Source: an uncultured Prevotella sp.
GTDB lineage: Bacteria > Bacteroidota > Bacteroidia > Bacteroidales > Bacteroidaceae
NCBI GenBank assembly: GCA_900543585.1
Contig: UQRP01000048.1
Coordinates: 1 to 14,827, forward strand
DNA length: 14,827 nt
Direction: 5' to 3'
The translations under genes and the position numbers were made by a program. Below the pieces are notes generated by a model that saw only the letters and a list, made by a program, of their open reading frames with translations, was not told the origin of the DNA and ran no database searches. Shown here piece by piece: positions 14,160 through 14,827 of this stretch (its first letter is position 1; every line of letters starts with the position of its first letter).

Positions 14160-14771
14160 ATGATTTACGGCTATATCAGAGTGAGTAGTGACAAGCAGAC
14201 GGTGGAGAATCAGCGGTTTGAAATCAACAACTTCTGTAATCGTGAGAAGCTACATGTAGATGACTGGATAGAGGAGACCATCAGTGGTACCAAGAACTAT
14301 GACAAGCGCCAATTAGGCGGATTGCTTAAGAAGGTGAGCAAAGACGATATTATTATATGTAGCGAACTCTCGCGTCTTGGCCGCAACCTTTTCATGATTA
14401 TGGAGATACTCAATATCTGTATGAATAAGGAATGCCGTGTATGGACTATCAAAGATGGCTACCGCCTCGGTGACGATATCCAAAGCAAAGTGCTAGCTTT
14501 CGCTTTCGGCCTTTCCGCCGAGATAGAGCGCAACCTAATCTCACAACGAACCAAAGAAGCACTGGCAAGGAAGAAAGCGGAGGGTGTTGTGCTGGGACGT
14601 CCTAAGGGAAGAAAAAGTGGGCCTGATAAATATAAACTATCAGGTAAGGAAATTCTAATTAAAGAGCTACTAAAAAATGGAACTTCACTTCGCAAGATTG
14701 CAGAAATATGCAAGGTAGATAGAAACACACTTTCCCGATTTGTTACACTCAAAGGATTGGCAGAAAACTAA
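14160..14771 (+). CDS. Mpi-type serine recombinase (master DNA invertase family)
   Basis: A 203-residue small serine recombinase. The catalytic domain starts YGYIRVSSDKQ, with Arg7 and nucleophile Ser9; SELSRLGRN (68-76) gives the conserved Arg72 and Arg75. The long E-helix region GLSAEIERNLISQRT spans 117-131, followed by a minor-groove-binding GRPKGRK (147-152) and a C-terminal helix-turn-helix (163-196, LRKIAEICKVDRNTLSRF). Overall it closely resembles Bacteroidetes Mpi-family invertases; Mpi in Bacteroides fragilis flips many promoters for surface polysaccharides. Thus it may control invertible sites elsewhere on the chromosome; no recombination site pair was seen in the window. The open frame extends 82 codons further upstream, but that part runs antisense through the neighbour, and MIYGYIRVS is the family's normal start. 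Confidence 0.93.
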   Translation: MIYGYIRVSSDKQTVENQRFEINNFCNREKLHVDDWIEETISGTKNYDKRQLGGLLKKVSKDDIIICSELSRLGRNLFMIMEILNICMNKECRVWTIKDGYRLGDDIQSKVLAFAFGLSAEIERNLISQRTKEALARKKAEGVVLGRPKGRKSGPDKYKLSGKEILIKELLKNGTSLRKIAEICKVDRNTLSRFVTLKGLAEN

Positions 14772-14827
14772 AGAGCGATTTTGTGCGGCAACAGCATACG
14801 ATTTGTGATTTCTGTACATCAGACAGT

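Noticed and set aside
1..14827. CRISPR arrays, tRNA or rRNA genes, insertion sequences
   Set aside because: I looked for regularly spaced repeats, tRNA-like cloverleaves and transposase motifs and saw none. The only mobile-type gene is the Mpi-type invertase, which is a resident switch rather than evidence of an insertion sequence.
14772..14827. Possible recombination site after the invertase gene
   Set aside because: The similar strings GCGATTTTGTGC and ACGATTTGTGAT occur there, but they are short, imperfect and direct rather than inverted, and the window ends before any partner could be seen.

Overview
The window looks like a chromosomal segment from a Bacteroidales bacterium, most likely Prevotella in the broad sense. 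Evidence seen in the sequence: several promoters carry the Bacteroidetes -7 box TAnnTTTG, start codons are preceded by A-rich stretches instead of Shine-Dalgarno sites, and the proteins have a Bacteroidetes flavour (Asd, DnaK with a Gly/Gln-rich tail, a CPA2 antiporter with a stress-protein-like tail, an Mpi-type invertase). The genus is an inference.

Left third, minus strand (5878 down to 1): a compact run of five genes reading antiporter > lolD-like ATPase > cvfB-like S1 protein > tilS > patatin-like phospholipase (cut by the window edge). The first two junctions are 4-base ATGA overlaps, so at least these three genes are probably one translationally coupled operon. It starts from a promoter at about 5909-5943 and diverges from asd.

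Middle: asd (6080-7096, plus strand) encodes aspartate-semialdehyde dehydrogenase. It is followed by a 364-base non-coding stretch holding a strong hairpin, A-rich repeats, a likely minus-strand small RNA with its own promoter and a GNRA-capped stem-loop, and a promoter plus leader hairpin for the next gene. Then come an MgtC/SapB-family membrane protein and a YihY/BrkB-family membrane protein in tandem. A sodium:solute symporter lies convergent to them on the minus strand.

Right third: dnaK (11153-13093) diverges from the symporter gene. The shared intergenic region holds a near-consensus sigma-54-type element and three tandem 8-base repeats. After dnaK is a 348-base non-coding region with two hairpins, a candidate short RNA with its own -7 box and terminator, and a decayed second copy of the hairpin/promoter block that has lost three T's from the -7 box. 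The window ends with a divergent pair: an uncharacterised 215-residue protein (minus) and a 203-residue serine recombinase of the Mpi master DNA invertase type (plus). The core genes are ordinary housekeeping. The parts least explained by known genes are the two candidate small RNAs, the sigma-54-like dnaK promoter and the invertase with its divergent partner.
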